Shown here piece by piece: positions 1-7,455 of a stretch of DNA of 64,000 nucleotides. Source of the DNA: Promicromonospora citrea. Its GTDB lineage: Bacteria; Actinomycetota; Actinomycetes; Actinomycetales; Cellulomonadaceae. The stretch lies in assembly GCF_013004695.1 (NCBI RefSeq), contig NZ_JABEMG010000004.1:17397-81396 (forward strand), written 5' to 3'. The notes under the pieces are model-generated. The model saw nothing but the letters and a program-made list of their open reading frames with translations. It did not search any database and was not told the DNA's origin. The first letter of the stretch is position 1; the number at the start of each line of letters is the position of its first letter. The position numbers and the translations under genes are program-made.

Positions 1-155
1 TGCGGGACGCGATGGCGTCGTCGGAGGAGGTGGCCGAGGTGTCGGCCCAGTGGCGCGGCGTGGGCCGTCCGGACCTGACGGCGCGGGTGGTGGGCGCGCG
101 GCTGGACGCGTACGTCCGGATCCTGCTGGGCTCTGCCCCGGAGGTGGCGGCATGA
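1..155 (+). CDS. C-terminal end of an unidentified protein (5' truncated by window edge)
   Basis: Only the last 50 codons are visible, read in the frame that ends at the TGA at 153-155. Codon use (G/C at nearly every third position) and the ATGA overlap with the next gene show it is coding and co-transcribed with the acetyltransferase. The fragment is helical and Ala/Val/Arg-rich, with no motif I can place in a family. Function unknown. Confidence 0.6.
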   Translation, partial: RDAMASSEEVAEVSAQWRGVGRPDLTARVVGARLDAYVRILLGSAPEVAA

Positions 156-559
156 CGGACGACCTGGTGATCCGGTGGCGCGACGAGGTGACCGACGACG
201 AGGCCGCCGAGCTCGTCGCCTCCTCCGGCGGGACCCCGGAGCCCGGCTGGTGGGACAGGGTGCGGCCGCACTCGCTCGGCTGGGTCACCGCCCGGGCGGC
301 CGACGGTGGGCTCGTCGGCTTCGTGAACGTGGCCTGGGACGGCGCCCGCCACGCCTTCCTCGTCGACACCGCGACGCACCCGAACCGGCAGCGGCAGGGG
401 ATCGGCACCGCCGTCGTGCGCTGCGCGGCCGAGGGTGCGAGGGCCGCCGGGTGCGAGTGGCTGCACGTCGACTTCGAGCCGCACCTCGAGCGGTTCTACC
501 TCGAGTCCTGCGGCTTCCGCACCACGGCGGCGGGTCTGATCCGGCTGACGGGCGGCTGA
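152..559 (+). CDS. GNAT family N-acetyltransferase
   Basis: A 135-residue protein with the Gcn5-related fold. The acetyl-CoA pyrophosphate-binding loop is seen as RQRQGIGTAVV (about residues 76-86), followed by the helix and the late strand and Phe-Tyr region FYLESCGF typical of the fold's last third. GNAT enzymes move an acetyl group from acetyl-CoA to an amine; the substrate cannot be told here. The ATG at 152 overlaps the stop of the upstream gene, which decides the start; an in-frame upstream extension is only a shadow of that gene. The next gene is convergent, separated by a long inverted repeat. Confidence 0.85.
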   Translation: MTDDLVIRWRDEVTDDEAAELVASSGGTPEPGWWDRVRPHSLGWVTARAADGGLVGFVNVAWDGARHAFLVDTATHPNRQRQGIGTAVVRCAAEGARAAGCEWLHVDFEPHLERFYLESCGFRTTAAGLIRLTGG

Positions 560-640
560 GCGCCGCGGCGGGTCGGTGCTCGTCCGGCCAGATCACGGCG
601 GGAGAGGTGGTCGCGAACGATGTCCTTCGTGCGGCTCGTC

Positions 641-700
641 CTCGAAGCCGACGTTTCTCGGCTTTGACGGGCCGCAAAGCCGAGAAACGTCGGCCTCGAG
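641..700. terminator. Long near-perfect inverted repeat, probable bidirectional terminator
   Basis: Arms 648-666 and 675-693 are perfectly complementary over 19 bp around an 8-nt loop. Pairing continues outward to 641 and 700 with one mismatch. It lies between the convergent acetyltransferase and monooxygenase genes, so it can terminate both. The arms contain AAA and TTT runs near the loop instead of a trailing T-tract, so a dispersed repeat of the REP type is an alternative. Confidence 0.6.
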
Positions 701-723
701 AGCGAGTGGGCACAGTGCAACGG

Positions 724-1746
724 TCACACCTCCGGGGCGATCTGCTGCACGACGGTCTCCAGCAGCCGCAGGTTGGTGTCGACGCCCAGCAGGTTCGGGA
801 TCGCGAGCAGCAGCGTGTCGGCGTCCTGCACCGCCTCGTCGGCGCGCAGGTCCGCCACGATCCGGTCCGGCTCGCCGACGTAGCTGCGGCCGAACCGCGA
901 GACGGCTCCGCCCAGCACGCCGACCTGCTCGACCGCGCCGTAGCGGGACCGGCCGAAGAGCGCCTCGTCCTGCGCGGTGACGATCGGCAGCACCGTGCGC
1001 ACGACGGCGACGCGCGGCGCGCCCGGGTGCCCGGCCTCGTCCCAGGCCGCGCGGAACAGCCGGATCTGCTGCGCCTGGAGCTGCGTGAACGGCACGCCCG
1101 TGTCCTCGCTGAGCAGCGTGCTGCTGAGCAGGTGGTAGCCGTGCTCGCCCGCCCACCGCGCGCTGTCCCGCGTGGCCGAGCCCCACCACAGGCGCTGCGC
1201 GAGCCCCGCCGCGTGCGGGGTGAGGGGCAGCGGTGCCCGGACACCGGTCTCCGCCGGGTCCGTGACGGCGAGCGGCTCGCCCGCGACGGCGGCCCGGAAC
1301 AGGCGCGTGTGCTCCCGGGCCATGTCGCCGGGATGCTCCCCGCCGGCCGGGTGGTACCCGAAGGCCTCGTACCCGCGCAGCGCCGGCTCCTGCGAGCCAC
1401 GGCTCAGACCGAGCTGGAGCCTGCCGTCGCTCAGGAGGTCGGCGGCGGCAGCGAGCTCGGCCGCCTGGAGCGGGTTCTCGTAGCGCATGTCGATCACGGC
1501 CGTGCCGAGCTCGATCCCGCTGGTCCGCGCGGCGAGGGCGCCGAGCAGCGCCCACGGGCTCGCGAACTGGTGCTGGAAGTGGTGCACGCGGCTCCAGGCC
1601 CCGTCGAGACCGAGCTCCTCCGCGCCGACGGCGATCTCGACGGCCTGGACGAGCGCCTCCCGGGCGGTGCGGGCCTGCGAGCCGGGTACGTCCTGGTGGT
1701 GGCCGAACGACAGGAAGCCCCAGCGGCGGGGGTGGCTGGTGGGCAC
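724..1746 (-). CDS. LLM-class (luciferase-like) flavin-dependent monooxygenase
   Basis: A 340-residue bacterial luciferase-like TIM-barrel protein. Family traits include the N-terminal segment WGFLSFGHHQD, the GTAVIDMRYENPLQAAELAAAADLLSDGRLQLGLSRG block (given here as a description of residues about 85-120) and the later YVGEPDRIVADL motif, where the protein closes around the flavin. These enzymes oxidise small organic molecules with O2 and reduced FMN or F420. The divergent neighbours are a winged-helix regulator and a flavin reductase, which argues for an FMNH2-dependent two-component system rather than F420. Substrate unknown. Confidence 0.85.
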   Translation of the reverse strand: MPTSHPRRWGFLSFGHHQDVPGSQARTAREALVQAVEIAVGAEELGLDGAWSRVHHFQHQFASPWALLGALAARTSGIELGTAVIDMRYENPLQAAELAAAADLLSDGRLQLGLSRGSQEPALRGYEAFGYHPAGGEHPGDMAREHTRLFRAAVAGEPLAVTDPAETGVRAPLPLTPHAAGLAQRLWWGSATRDSARWAGEHGYHLLSSTLLSEDTGVPFTQLQAQQIRLFRAAWDEAGHPGAPRVAVVRTVLPIVTAQDEALFGRSRYGAVEQVGVLGGAVSRFGRSYVGEPDRIVADLRADEAVQDADTLLLAIPNLLGVDTNLRLLETVVQQIAPEV

Positions 1747-1806
1747 GGATCTCTCTTTGCGTGGCAGGTACGAAAATGATGGGACCTAACGGGTAGCATG
1801 AGCGCG

Positions 1807-1828
1807 AGGTACGATGCAAGTCGTACTT
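1807..1828. promoter_or_regulatory. Candidate operator of the winged-helix regulator
   Basis: GTACGA (1809-1814) and TCGTAC (1821-1826) form a perfect inverted repeat separated by 6 nt, with further partial symmetry to 1807 and 1828. It sits between the divergent monooxygenase and regulator genes, where a repressor could control both. Assigning it to the regulator at 1858 is inference. Confidence 0.5.
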
Positions 1829-1857
1829 GACAGTCGTCCCTGACACAGGAGGTGGAC

Positions 1858-2214
1858 GTGACAGCGCAGGAGACCCTGGTCGCCACGGACGTGCGGCTCG
1901 ACCTCGGCGCCGTGCTCCGGGCGCTCGCGGACGAGCACCGGCGCGCGGTGATGATGGAGCTGGCGGCCGACCGGTCCGACCCCGAACGGACCTGCACCTC
2001 GTTCGACCTGCCGATCAGCAAGCAGACGCGGACCCACCACTTCCGCACGCTGCGCGACGTCGGCCTGGTCGAGGAGGTCAACTACGGCAACCGCAAGGGG
2101 ATCAGCCTCCGGCGTGCCGCCGTGGACGCCCGGTTCCCCGGCCTGCTCGACCTGCTGGCCGCTGAGCACGAACGGGCCGAGCACGAGCGGGACGGCGGTG
2201 TCCGTGCCGACTGA
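1858..2214 (+). CDS. Winged-helix (ArsR-like) transcriptional regulator
   Basis: About 118 residues. The ALADEHRRAVMMELA opening helix and the segment PISKQTRTHHFRTLRDVGLVEE form an ArsR-type helix-turn-helix plus wing; no cysteine metal-binding box is seen in the recognition helix, so a metal sensor is unlikely. The GTG at 1858 is preferred over the GTG at 1852 because the CAGGAGG at 1846-1852 is then correctly spaced. The gene overlaps the flavin reductase start by 17 bp and faces the monooxygenase. It likely controls the oxygenase/reductase pair through the inverted repeat at 1807-1828. Confidence 0.8.
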   Translation: MTAQETLVATDVRLDLGAVLRALADEHRRAVMMELAADRSDPERTCTSFDLPISKQTRTHHFRTLRDVGLVEEVNYGNRKGISLRRAAVDARFPGLLDLLAAEHERAEHERDGGVRAD

Positions 2215-2698
2215 CGACCCGCGCTCCATCCGCGACACGTTCGCGCGCTACCCCAGCGGGATCGCGGCGCTGGCCGCCGTGGTCGACGGCGCTCCGACGG
2301 TGCTGGTCGCCTCGTCGTTCACCGTCGGTGTCTCCGAGGACCCGCCGCTCGTGCTCTTCGCCGTGCAGCGCAGCTCGACCACGTGGCCGACGCTCGCGAC
2401 CGCGCCGTCCATCGGCGTCTCGGTGCTCGGCGAGCGGCATGCCGCGGTCGTGCGCCGGCTCGCGTGCCGGGACAGGGCGCGCCGGTTCGAGGGCGTCGGC
2501 ACGCGCGTGCTGCCCAGCGGCGCCCTGTTCCTCGACGGCGCGCCGGTCGCCCTGGAGTGCACCACCGAGGACGTCTACCCCGCGGGCGACCACGACATCG
2601 TCGTGCTGCGCGTCGGGTCGGTCGAGTCCGACGCCGGCCAGGACCCCCTGCTCTGGTACCGGTCGCGCGTCATGACGCTGGCGGGGGGCGCCGCCTAG
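2198..2698 (+). CDS. Flavin reductase domain protein (FMN-binding split barrel)
   Basis: About 166 residues with the flavin-reductase-like fold: FARYPSGIAALAAVVDGAPTVLVASSF at the start (the classic xxPxGVxxVT strand), the SEDPPLVLF strand and the AVQRSSTTW turn that contacts flavin, and the late GDHDIVVLRV strand. It would supply reduced FMN to the luciferase-like oxygenase encoded divergently. The start is taken at the GTG at 2198, overlapping the regulator's end; the GTG at 2204 is an alternative. The 3' end overlaps the convergent kinase gene by 29 bp. Confidence 0.85.
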   Translation: MSVPTDDPRSIRDTFARYPSGIAALAAVVDGAPTVLVASSFTVGVSEDPPLVLFAVQRSSTTWPTLATAPSIGVSVLGERHAAVVRRLACRDRARRFEGVGTRVLPSGALFLDGAPVALECTTEDVYPAGDHDIVVLRVGSVESDAGQDPLLWYRSRVMTLAGGAA

Positions 2699-3605
2699 CC
2701 TGACGGCGCCCCCCGAGCGCCTCCGACACCCGCGCGCACCGGGCCGGGTCCAGGGTCAGGCCGTGCTCGAGGCCCCACAGCCGGTACTCCGTCACCCGCC
2801 ACAGCGCCCACGCACGCGCCAGGTCCGGGTCGAGCTCCGCCGCCTCGACGAGCACGTCGAACCAGGACGGGATCTCGCGGTCGGTCATCTCGTCCACCCG
2901 GTGCCAAAGGACCTCGACCGCCGTCCGTTCGGCATCGCCCCGCCGCAGGACGGGGTCGACGACGCACCAGCGCCCGTCTGCGTCCCGCAGCACCTGGCCG
3001 AAGTGCAGGTCCGTGTCGACGGCCACCGGGTCGCGTCGTCCGGCCAGGACGACCGTCGCCGCGTCCGCGGCCGTGTCGATCACCGTGCGGTCGAACGGGC
3101 GGCCCAGCCGCTCCCAGGCGCCGATCAGGTCGTCGGCCCGTGCGGCCACCTCGTCGGTGGCACTGTCGAGGCCCGGTGCGACGTCGTCGCCCGCCGGGAC
3201 GGCCAGCCGGCGCGCGATCCGGCCGATCGCGGGAAACGCCACCCCCAGCGGCTCCGCGGTGAGCGGCCGGTCGGCATCGAGGCGTTCGAGCAACAGGGCG
3301 CCCTGCCCGGCGTCGGCGGCGAGCTCGGTCACGACGCCGTGACCGCGCCAGAAGCGGAGCGCGGCGGAGAGGGCCGCCGTGTCGTCGCCCGGGGGAGCGA
3401 GGCGCAGGGCGGCACGTCCGTCCGCGTGCAGCACCGGGACGACCAGGGCGTTCGAGCCGTGCCGGGCCGGCCCGTCGACCGTCAGTTCCCAGCGCGCGCA
3501 CCAGGTGGCGACCCGGTGCGGGAGCCCGGCGAGCCACTCCCGCTCTTCGGGGGATGCCGCCCACCAGCGCGGCATCGCGCGGAACGTCTCCGGAACCTCG
3601 ATCAC
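2670..3605 (-). CDS. Aminoglycoside/hydroxyurea-type phosphotransferase
   Basis: A 311-residue kinase of the APH(6)/hydroxyurea-resistance type. The nucleotide lobe carries NALVVPVLHADGRAALRLAPPG; the Brenner-like catalytic segment reads VDTDLHFGQVLR with the metal-binding VVDP following, matching the LHGDLHxxNVL...IDP pattern of the family with a Thr in place of the usual Gly. The family phosphorylates hydroxyl groups on small molecules, streptomycin being the best known. It starts with GTG four bases after the MFS gene stop, so transporter and kinase form one operon. A resistance role is plausible but unproven. Confidence 0.75.
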   Translation of the reverse strand: MIEVPETFRAMPRWWAASPEEREWLAGLPHRVATWCARWELTVDGPARHGSNALVVPVLHADGRAALRLAPPGDDTAALSAALRFWRGHGVVTELAADAGQGALLLERLDADRPLTAEPLGVAFPAIGRIARRLAVPAGDDVAPGLDSATDEVAARADDLIGAWERLGRPFDRTVIDTAADAATVVLAGRRDPVAVDTDLHFGQVLRDADGRWCVVDPVLRRGDAERTAVEVLWHRVDEMTDREIPSWFDVLVEAAELDPDLARAWALWRVTEYRLWGLEHGLTLDPARCARVSEALGGRRQARRRPPPAS

Positions 3606-3609
3606 GGGG

Positions 3610-4803
3610 TCACGCTACGCGCGTCTCCCGCGCCGCCCGTACCACCATCACGGCGAGCGACACCACGAGCAGGGCCAGCGTGCCGACCAGCGCGGCGCGC
3701 AGGCCGAGGGCGGCCAGGAGGGCGCTCGCCACGACGATGCCGAGCGACGTCGCGGTGCGCAGCAGCGCGAACAGCTCCGCGCGGCGCCCGGGCGGGGCGA
3801 TCCGGTCGAGCTCGAGCGAGTAGAACGTGCCGAGCTGGGGCAGGAAGAACCCGATGACCGCCGCCCCCGTCAGCGCGACGGCGAGGTGGCCGCCGAGCAG
3901 CACGAGCGACGAGCCGGCCGCCGTCGCGGCCAGGAAGGCGACGACCTGCCACGGCCCGGGCACCCGGTTGCGGACGCTCACGACGACGCCGCCCGTCACC
4001 GACCCGAGGCACAGCACGAGCGCGAAGAGGAAGGCCCACTGCGCGCCGAGGCCGAACCGGAGCGCGAACGAGACGGCGCCGATCTCGACCGACGCGACCG
4101 CCCCCGCACCGGCCAGCGCCCCCAGCAGCCAGACGTAGGCGGCCCCGGGGATGCGCCCGCCCGCGCGACGGGAGGCGTCGTCGTCCGGGCTCGCGCCCCG
4201 GGCCTCCGGAACGGACGGCATGAGCAGCAGCGGGGCGACGCCGAGCGCGGTGACCAGCGCCATCGCCCCGACCGGCGAGACCGCGCCGAGCACGGACGCC
4301 AGCACGGGGGACAGGGCGAACGTCGCCTCGTTGAGCGTCGCGGCGACGCCCAGCGCGCGGGGGAGCCCGCGCGGCTCCACGAGGTGGTTGAGCAGCGTGC
4401 GCTGGTACCCGTACGCCGCGCCGTTGACCACGCCCGCCGCGACGACGGCGGCGACCAGCAGCGGGTACGGGGCGCCCGCACCGGCCAGCGCGGTGAACAC
4501 GGCCAGCGCGACCGCGCGGACGGCGACCAGCAGGCGCAGGTAGTGCACGGCGTTCAGCCGGCGGCCCAGGCGGGACACGGGCACGGCGGCGACGATCTGG
4601 GCCGCCGTCATCGCCGTGACGAGCCCGGCGCCGGCCTCCGCCGAGCCGGTGACCGGCAGGGCGAGCAGCGCGAAGGCGATGGGCGCGGCGGCCTGCGGCA
4701 CGCCGAGCGTGGCGTACCCCGCCTGCCAGCGGAGCACGGCCCAGCGGCCGTGCGCCTGCGCCTGAGGAGTTCGGGCCGGCGAGGACGCCGGGGTCACCGC
4801 CAT
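3610..4803 (-). CDS. MFS transporter
   Basis: About 397 residues with roughly 12 hydrophobic segments and the loop motif VSRLGRRLNAVHYLR after the second helix, a form of the MFS motif A. Probably an efflux carrier given its operon partner, a small-molecule kinase. The ATG at 4803 has a GGGCGG-type ribosome site; an in-frame GTG at 4839 would add 12 residues. Expression probably starts in the 4804-4931 gap, where a palindrome shared with the divergent XRE-cupin gene gives a ready-made control site. Confidence 0.8.
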   Translation of the reverse strand: MAVTPASSPARTPQAQAHGRWAVLRWQAGYATLGVPQAAAPIAFALLALPVTGSAEAGAGLVTAMTAAQIVAAVPVSRLGRRLNAVHYLRLLVAVRAVALAVFTALAGAGAPYPLLVAAVVAAGVVNGAAYGYQRTLLNHLVEPRGLPRALGVAATLNEATFALSPVLASVLGAVSPVGAMALVTALGVAPLLLMPSVPEARGASPDDDASRRAGGRIPGAAYVWLLGALAGAGAVASVEIGAVSFALRFGLGAQWAFLFALVLCLGSVTGGVVVSVRNRVPGPWQVVAFLAATAAGSSLVLLGGHLAVALTGAAVIGFFLPQLGTFYSLELDRIAPPGRRAELFALLRTATSLGIVVASALLAALGLRAALVGTLALLVVSLAVMVVRAARETRVA

Positions 4804-4878
4804 GAGAGATGCCGCCCTGTCTCCGTAGGATGCCCGCACGGTCGGCTGCCGGCCGGCCGTCGAGGCGAAGGACTGATG

Positions 4879-4896
4879 TGAGCACTATAGTGCTCA
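4879..4896. promoter_or_regulatory. 18-bp perfect palindrome with -10 elements on both strands
   Basis: TGAGCACTATAGTGCTCA reads the same on both strands. Its core supplies TATAGT as a -10 hexamer in either direction (4886-4891 for +, 4889-4884 for -). It lies in the gap between the divergent MFS and XRE-cupin genes. A repressor bound here would shut both promoters. No good -35 is visible on +; TCGACC on - is a weak match at 18-bp spacing. Confidence 0.7.
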
Positions 4897-4931
4897 TCCC
4901 TCGGTGAGGTCGACGCGATATCGGAGGACGC

Positions 4932-5570
4932 ATGGCGGAACGGATCCGGCCCGAGGTGGCGGTCGCCGTCGGCAGGCGCATCCGCGCGCTGCGGTCGGAG
5001 GGCGGGCTGAGCGTGGCGCAGCTCGGCGAGCTGAGCGACGTGAGCCGGCGCATGCTCACCCAGATCGAGCTCGGCCAGGCCAACCCCAGCCTCGCCACGG
5101 TCGACCGGATCGCCTCCGCGCTCGGCACCACGTTCGCCGCCCTCGTCGGCGTGACCGGTGAGGACGCGCCGGAGGGTGCCTCGCCCGACGGCGTGCTCGT
5201 CTGGTCGACCCCGGCCGGGAGCTGGGCGTACCTGCTCACGGCGGTGGAGATCGAGCCGTACGCCGTCGAGATGTGGAAGTGGCACCTCGTCGCCGGGGAC
5301 ACCTACCGGACGTCGCCGGACCCCGGCACGCCCGACACGATGGTGCACGTGCTGCGCGGCACCCTGCGCATCCGGCCCGACGCCGAGGGCGCCGCACCGG
5401 TCGAGGTCGCCGCGTCGGCGTCGACGCGCGTCACGGACCGGTCGGCCTACCTGCTCGAGGCCGTGCCCGGCGAGGGAGCGGACGGGACGTCGGGCGAGAC
5501 CGACTTCATGTTCGTCGTGATGGTGCCGCGCGGGAGTGTGCGCCGACCCGTCGGGCCCGGGGCGGGGTAG
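4932..5570 (+). CDS. XRE-family regulator with C-terminal cupin domain
   Basis: 212 residues. Residues about 10-65 form a Cro/C1-type helix-turn-helix (LSVAQLGELSDVSRRMLTQIE, then NPSLATVDRIASALG); residues about 85-200 form a cupin-like barrel that probably binds a small ligand. A good GGAGGA site precedes the ATG. It is divergent from the MFS-kinase operon, and the palindrome between them is the obvious operator. By analogy to other XRE-cupin proteins it likely represses the transporter until its ligand appears. The stop codon is part of the -10 box used for the next gene. Confidence 0.85.
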   Translation: MAERIRPEVAVAVGRRIRALRSEGGLSVAQLGELSDVSRRMLTQIELGQANPSLATVDRIASALGTTFAALVGVTGEDAPEGASPDGVLVWSTPAGSWAYLLTAVEIEPYAVEMWKWHLVAGDTYRTSPDPGTPDTMVHVLRGTLRIRPDAEGAAPVEVAASASTRVTDRSAYLLEAVPGEGADGTSGETDFMFVVMVPRGSVRRPVGPGAG

Positions 5571-5580
5571 CGTCGCCCGC

Positions 5581-6135
5581 ATGTCGAGGTGGGTGGTTCT
5601 GCCGGGCGCCGTCGGTGCCGGGGCGCAGCAGGAGACGCTGGTGGCGGCGCTGAGCGGGGCGCTCGGCGAGGAGCCGGCGCTCGCGGGCGGCACGTGGACC
5701 GTGCTCGGGTCCGGTGACGTCGTCGTCGACGGCGAGGTCGACCCCGGCACCGTCGCGCGCTCGGTCGACGCCGTCGTGCTGCGCGCGCTCGGCGCGGAGG
5801 CGGCCGCGTCGCCCGCGCTGGTGCGGACCTCCGCCCAGTGGCGCGAGGTGATGCGCAACAGCCCGTTCGCGCCGGGCGCCACCGGCACGCAGCAGGTGCT
5901 CTTCGTGCGCGACCTGCCCGAGCCGCGTCTGCGCCGCGCGCTCGTCGGCCGTGACTGGGGCGGTGACCAGGTGGTGGTCCGCGGCCGCGAGGTCTACCTC
6001 CGCTACGCCGGCTCGGTCGAGGGCAGCCTCGCCCGGCACGCGACCGTGCTGCGCTACCTCGACGCCGTCGGCACGGCGCGCGGCTGGGCGGACGTCCGCG
6101 CGACGGCCGAGGTGCTCGCGGGCGCGCTGGTCTGA
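5581..6135 (+). CDS. DUF1697-type protein
   Basis: 184 residues resembling the DUF1697 family, seen in the central RTSAQWREVMRNSPF segment and the C-terminal RNWATV-like region (here RHATVLRYLDAVG). The biochemical function of the family is unknown. The ATG at 5581 has no ribosome site; instead TAGCGT at 5568-5573 lies 7 nt upstream, so translation is probably from a leaderless mRNA. The -10 hexamer overlaps the stop of the XRE-cupin gene. Confidence 0.65.
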   Translation: MSRWVVLPGAVGAGAQQETLVAALSGALGEEPALAGGTWTVLGSGDVVVDGEVDPGTVARSVDAVVLRALGAEAAASPALVRTSAQWREVMRNSPFAPGATGTQQVLFVRDLPEPRLRRALVGRDWGGDQVVVRGREVYLRYAGSVEGSLARHATVLRYLDAVGTARGWADVRATAEVLAGALV

Positions 6136-6189
6136 GTCCACCGGGCCGCGGCTCGCCCGTCCGGGCTTCCCTCCCCGGCCCGTGCACGG

Positions 6190-6231
6190 CAGACTCAGCA
6201 CCAGACTCAGCACCAGGCCCAGCACCAGCAC
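6190..6231 (+). repeat. 12-bp tandem repeats in the leader of the DeoR-type gene
   Basis: CAGACTCAGCAC occurs at 6190-6201 and 6202-6213, a degenerate copy CAGGCCCAGCAC at 6214-6225, and a half unit CAGCAC at 6226-6231. The block ends about 25 bp before the ATG at 6257, so it may be a regulator site or a slippage tract. Confidence 0.7.
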
Positions 6232-6256
6232 GACACCGACGACGGGAGGCCCGGCG

Positions 6257-7087
6257 ATGGCGCGGGACGCGTCCCTGTCGACCCTGCCCGAGCCCGGCGC
6301 CGCCGACGAGAGCGGACTGCCGGTGGGCAGCGGGCGGCAGCGCGCCATGGAGCTGCTCGCGGCCGTACGGCGGCAGGGGCGCATCGAGGTCAGCCAGGCG
6401 GCGCGCATGCTCGGCGTCTCGCAGGAGACCGTGCGGCGCGAGCTGCGCCGGCTCGAGGCACAAGGGCTGGTGCGGCGCAGCTACGGGCTCGCGTTCCCCG
6501 TCGAGACGAGCTCGTTCGAGACCGCGCTCTCGCAGCGCCAGGAGAGCTTCCCCGAGGAGAAGGCCCGCATCGCGGCCGAGGCCGCGCGGCGCATCGGCGA
6601 GGCGCAGACCATCTTCGTCGACGAGGGGTTCCAGCCGCTCCTGGCGGCCCGCGCGCTGCCGCAGGACCGGCCGCTCACGGTCGTCACGTCGTCGCTGCCC
6701 GTGGCCACGGAGCTCTCCGCACGACCGAACGTGCAGGTGATCATCATCGGCGGCCGGGTGCGCGGCAAGACGCTCGGCGTCGTCGACGGGTCGGCGGTCG
6801 ACATGCTGCGCACCTACCGCCTCGACCTGGGGCTGATCGGGGCCAACGGCGTCACGGTCGAGGACGGCCTCACCACGCCGGACCCGGTCGTCGCGAGCGT
6901 CAAGGCCGCGGCGGTCGAGGTGTGCCGGCGACGCATCTTCCTCGGCGCGCACCACAAGTTCGGTGTCACGAGCTTCGTGCGGTTCGCCGGCCTCGACGAC
7001 TTCGAGGCGATGATCACCGGCACCCAGCTCGGCGCGGCGCGGGCGCGGGCGTTCCACGCGGCCGGGGCCGAGATCGTCCAGGTCTGA
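6257..7087 (+). CDS. DeoR/GlpR-family transcriptional regulator
   Basis: 276 residues. The N-terminal helix-turn-helix (about 40-85: RIEVSQAARMLGVSQETVRRELRRLE) is typical of DeoR proteins, and the C-terminal DeoRC domain (about 95-260) has the isomerase-like fold with FVDEGFQPLLAARAL, the GGRVRGKTLGVVD segment and GANGVTVEDGLTTPD. Such domains sense phosphorylated sugars. The ATG at 6257 follows GGGAGG. It precedes the polyol import operon in the same direction and is its most likely regulator. Confidence 0.85.
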   Translation: MARDASLSTLPEPGAADESGLPVGSGRQRAMELLAAVRRQGRIEVSQAARMLGVSQETVRRELRRLEAQGLVRRSYGLAFPVETSSFETALSQRQESFPEEKARIAAEAARRIGEAQTIFVDEGFQPLLAARALPQDRPLTVVTSSLPVATELSARPNVQVIIIGGRVRGKTLGVVDGSAVDMLRTYRLDLGLIGANGVTVEDGLTTPDPVVASVKAAAVEVCRRRIFLGAHHKFGVTSFVRFAGLDDFEAMITGTQLGAARARAFHAAGAEIVQV

Positions 7088-7455
7088 GGGCGGTCGGGCC
7101 CCGCGGACGGCTGACCGTTCGGCCCTGCGGCACGAGCAGTTCGTGCCCGGTCCGGCACGCGGTTTCCCGCCGTCGGCGCGGTCGAAAGGCCTCGAACCGC
7201 GCCGGTGAGCCCTGGTCCGCCGCCGCCCGGTGTGCACGGGCGCGGGCCCGGTGTGCCCGCACCTGTGCGATACCACAGCGGTCCTGACCGTTTCGATTTC
7301 ACCCTCGTTGACCCCGTTCCGGGGCAGGAACACGATGTGGCGATCCCGTGGCCCACCCGGACCGTTCCCCAGGTCAGGGCGGGCGCCACACGACACGACA
7401 CGCCTCACGACGACGTGACACGAACGATCGCAACGTGACCGAAAGGGTCGAAGCA
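7088..7455 (+). promoter_or_regulatory. Intergenic region upstream of the polyol operon
   Basis: A 368-bp gap without a supported gene. It holds the hairpin at 7129-7147, the sequence TTTCGATTTC at 7291-7300, which resembles sites bound by DeoR-family proteins, and a possible promoter with TTGACC at 7308-7313 and CACGAT at 7331-7336 (17-bp spacing, weak -10). GAAAGGG at 7441-7447 is the ribosome site of the next gene. The placement of promoter and operator is inference. Confidence 0.4.
7129..7147 (+). terminator. Short hairpin after the DeoR-type gene
   Basis: GGCACGA (7129-7135) pairs with TCGTGCC (7141-7147) over a 5-nt loop, 42 bp after the regulator stop. No T-tract follows, so it is a weak terminator candidate. 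Confidence 0.4.
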
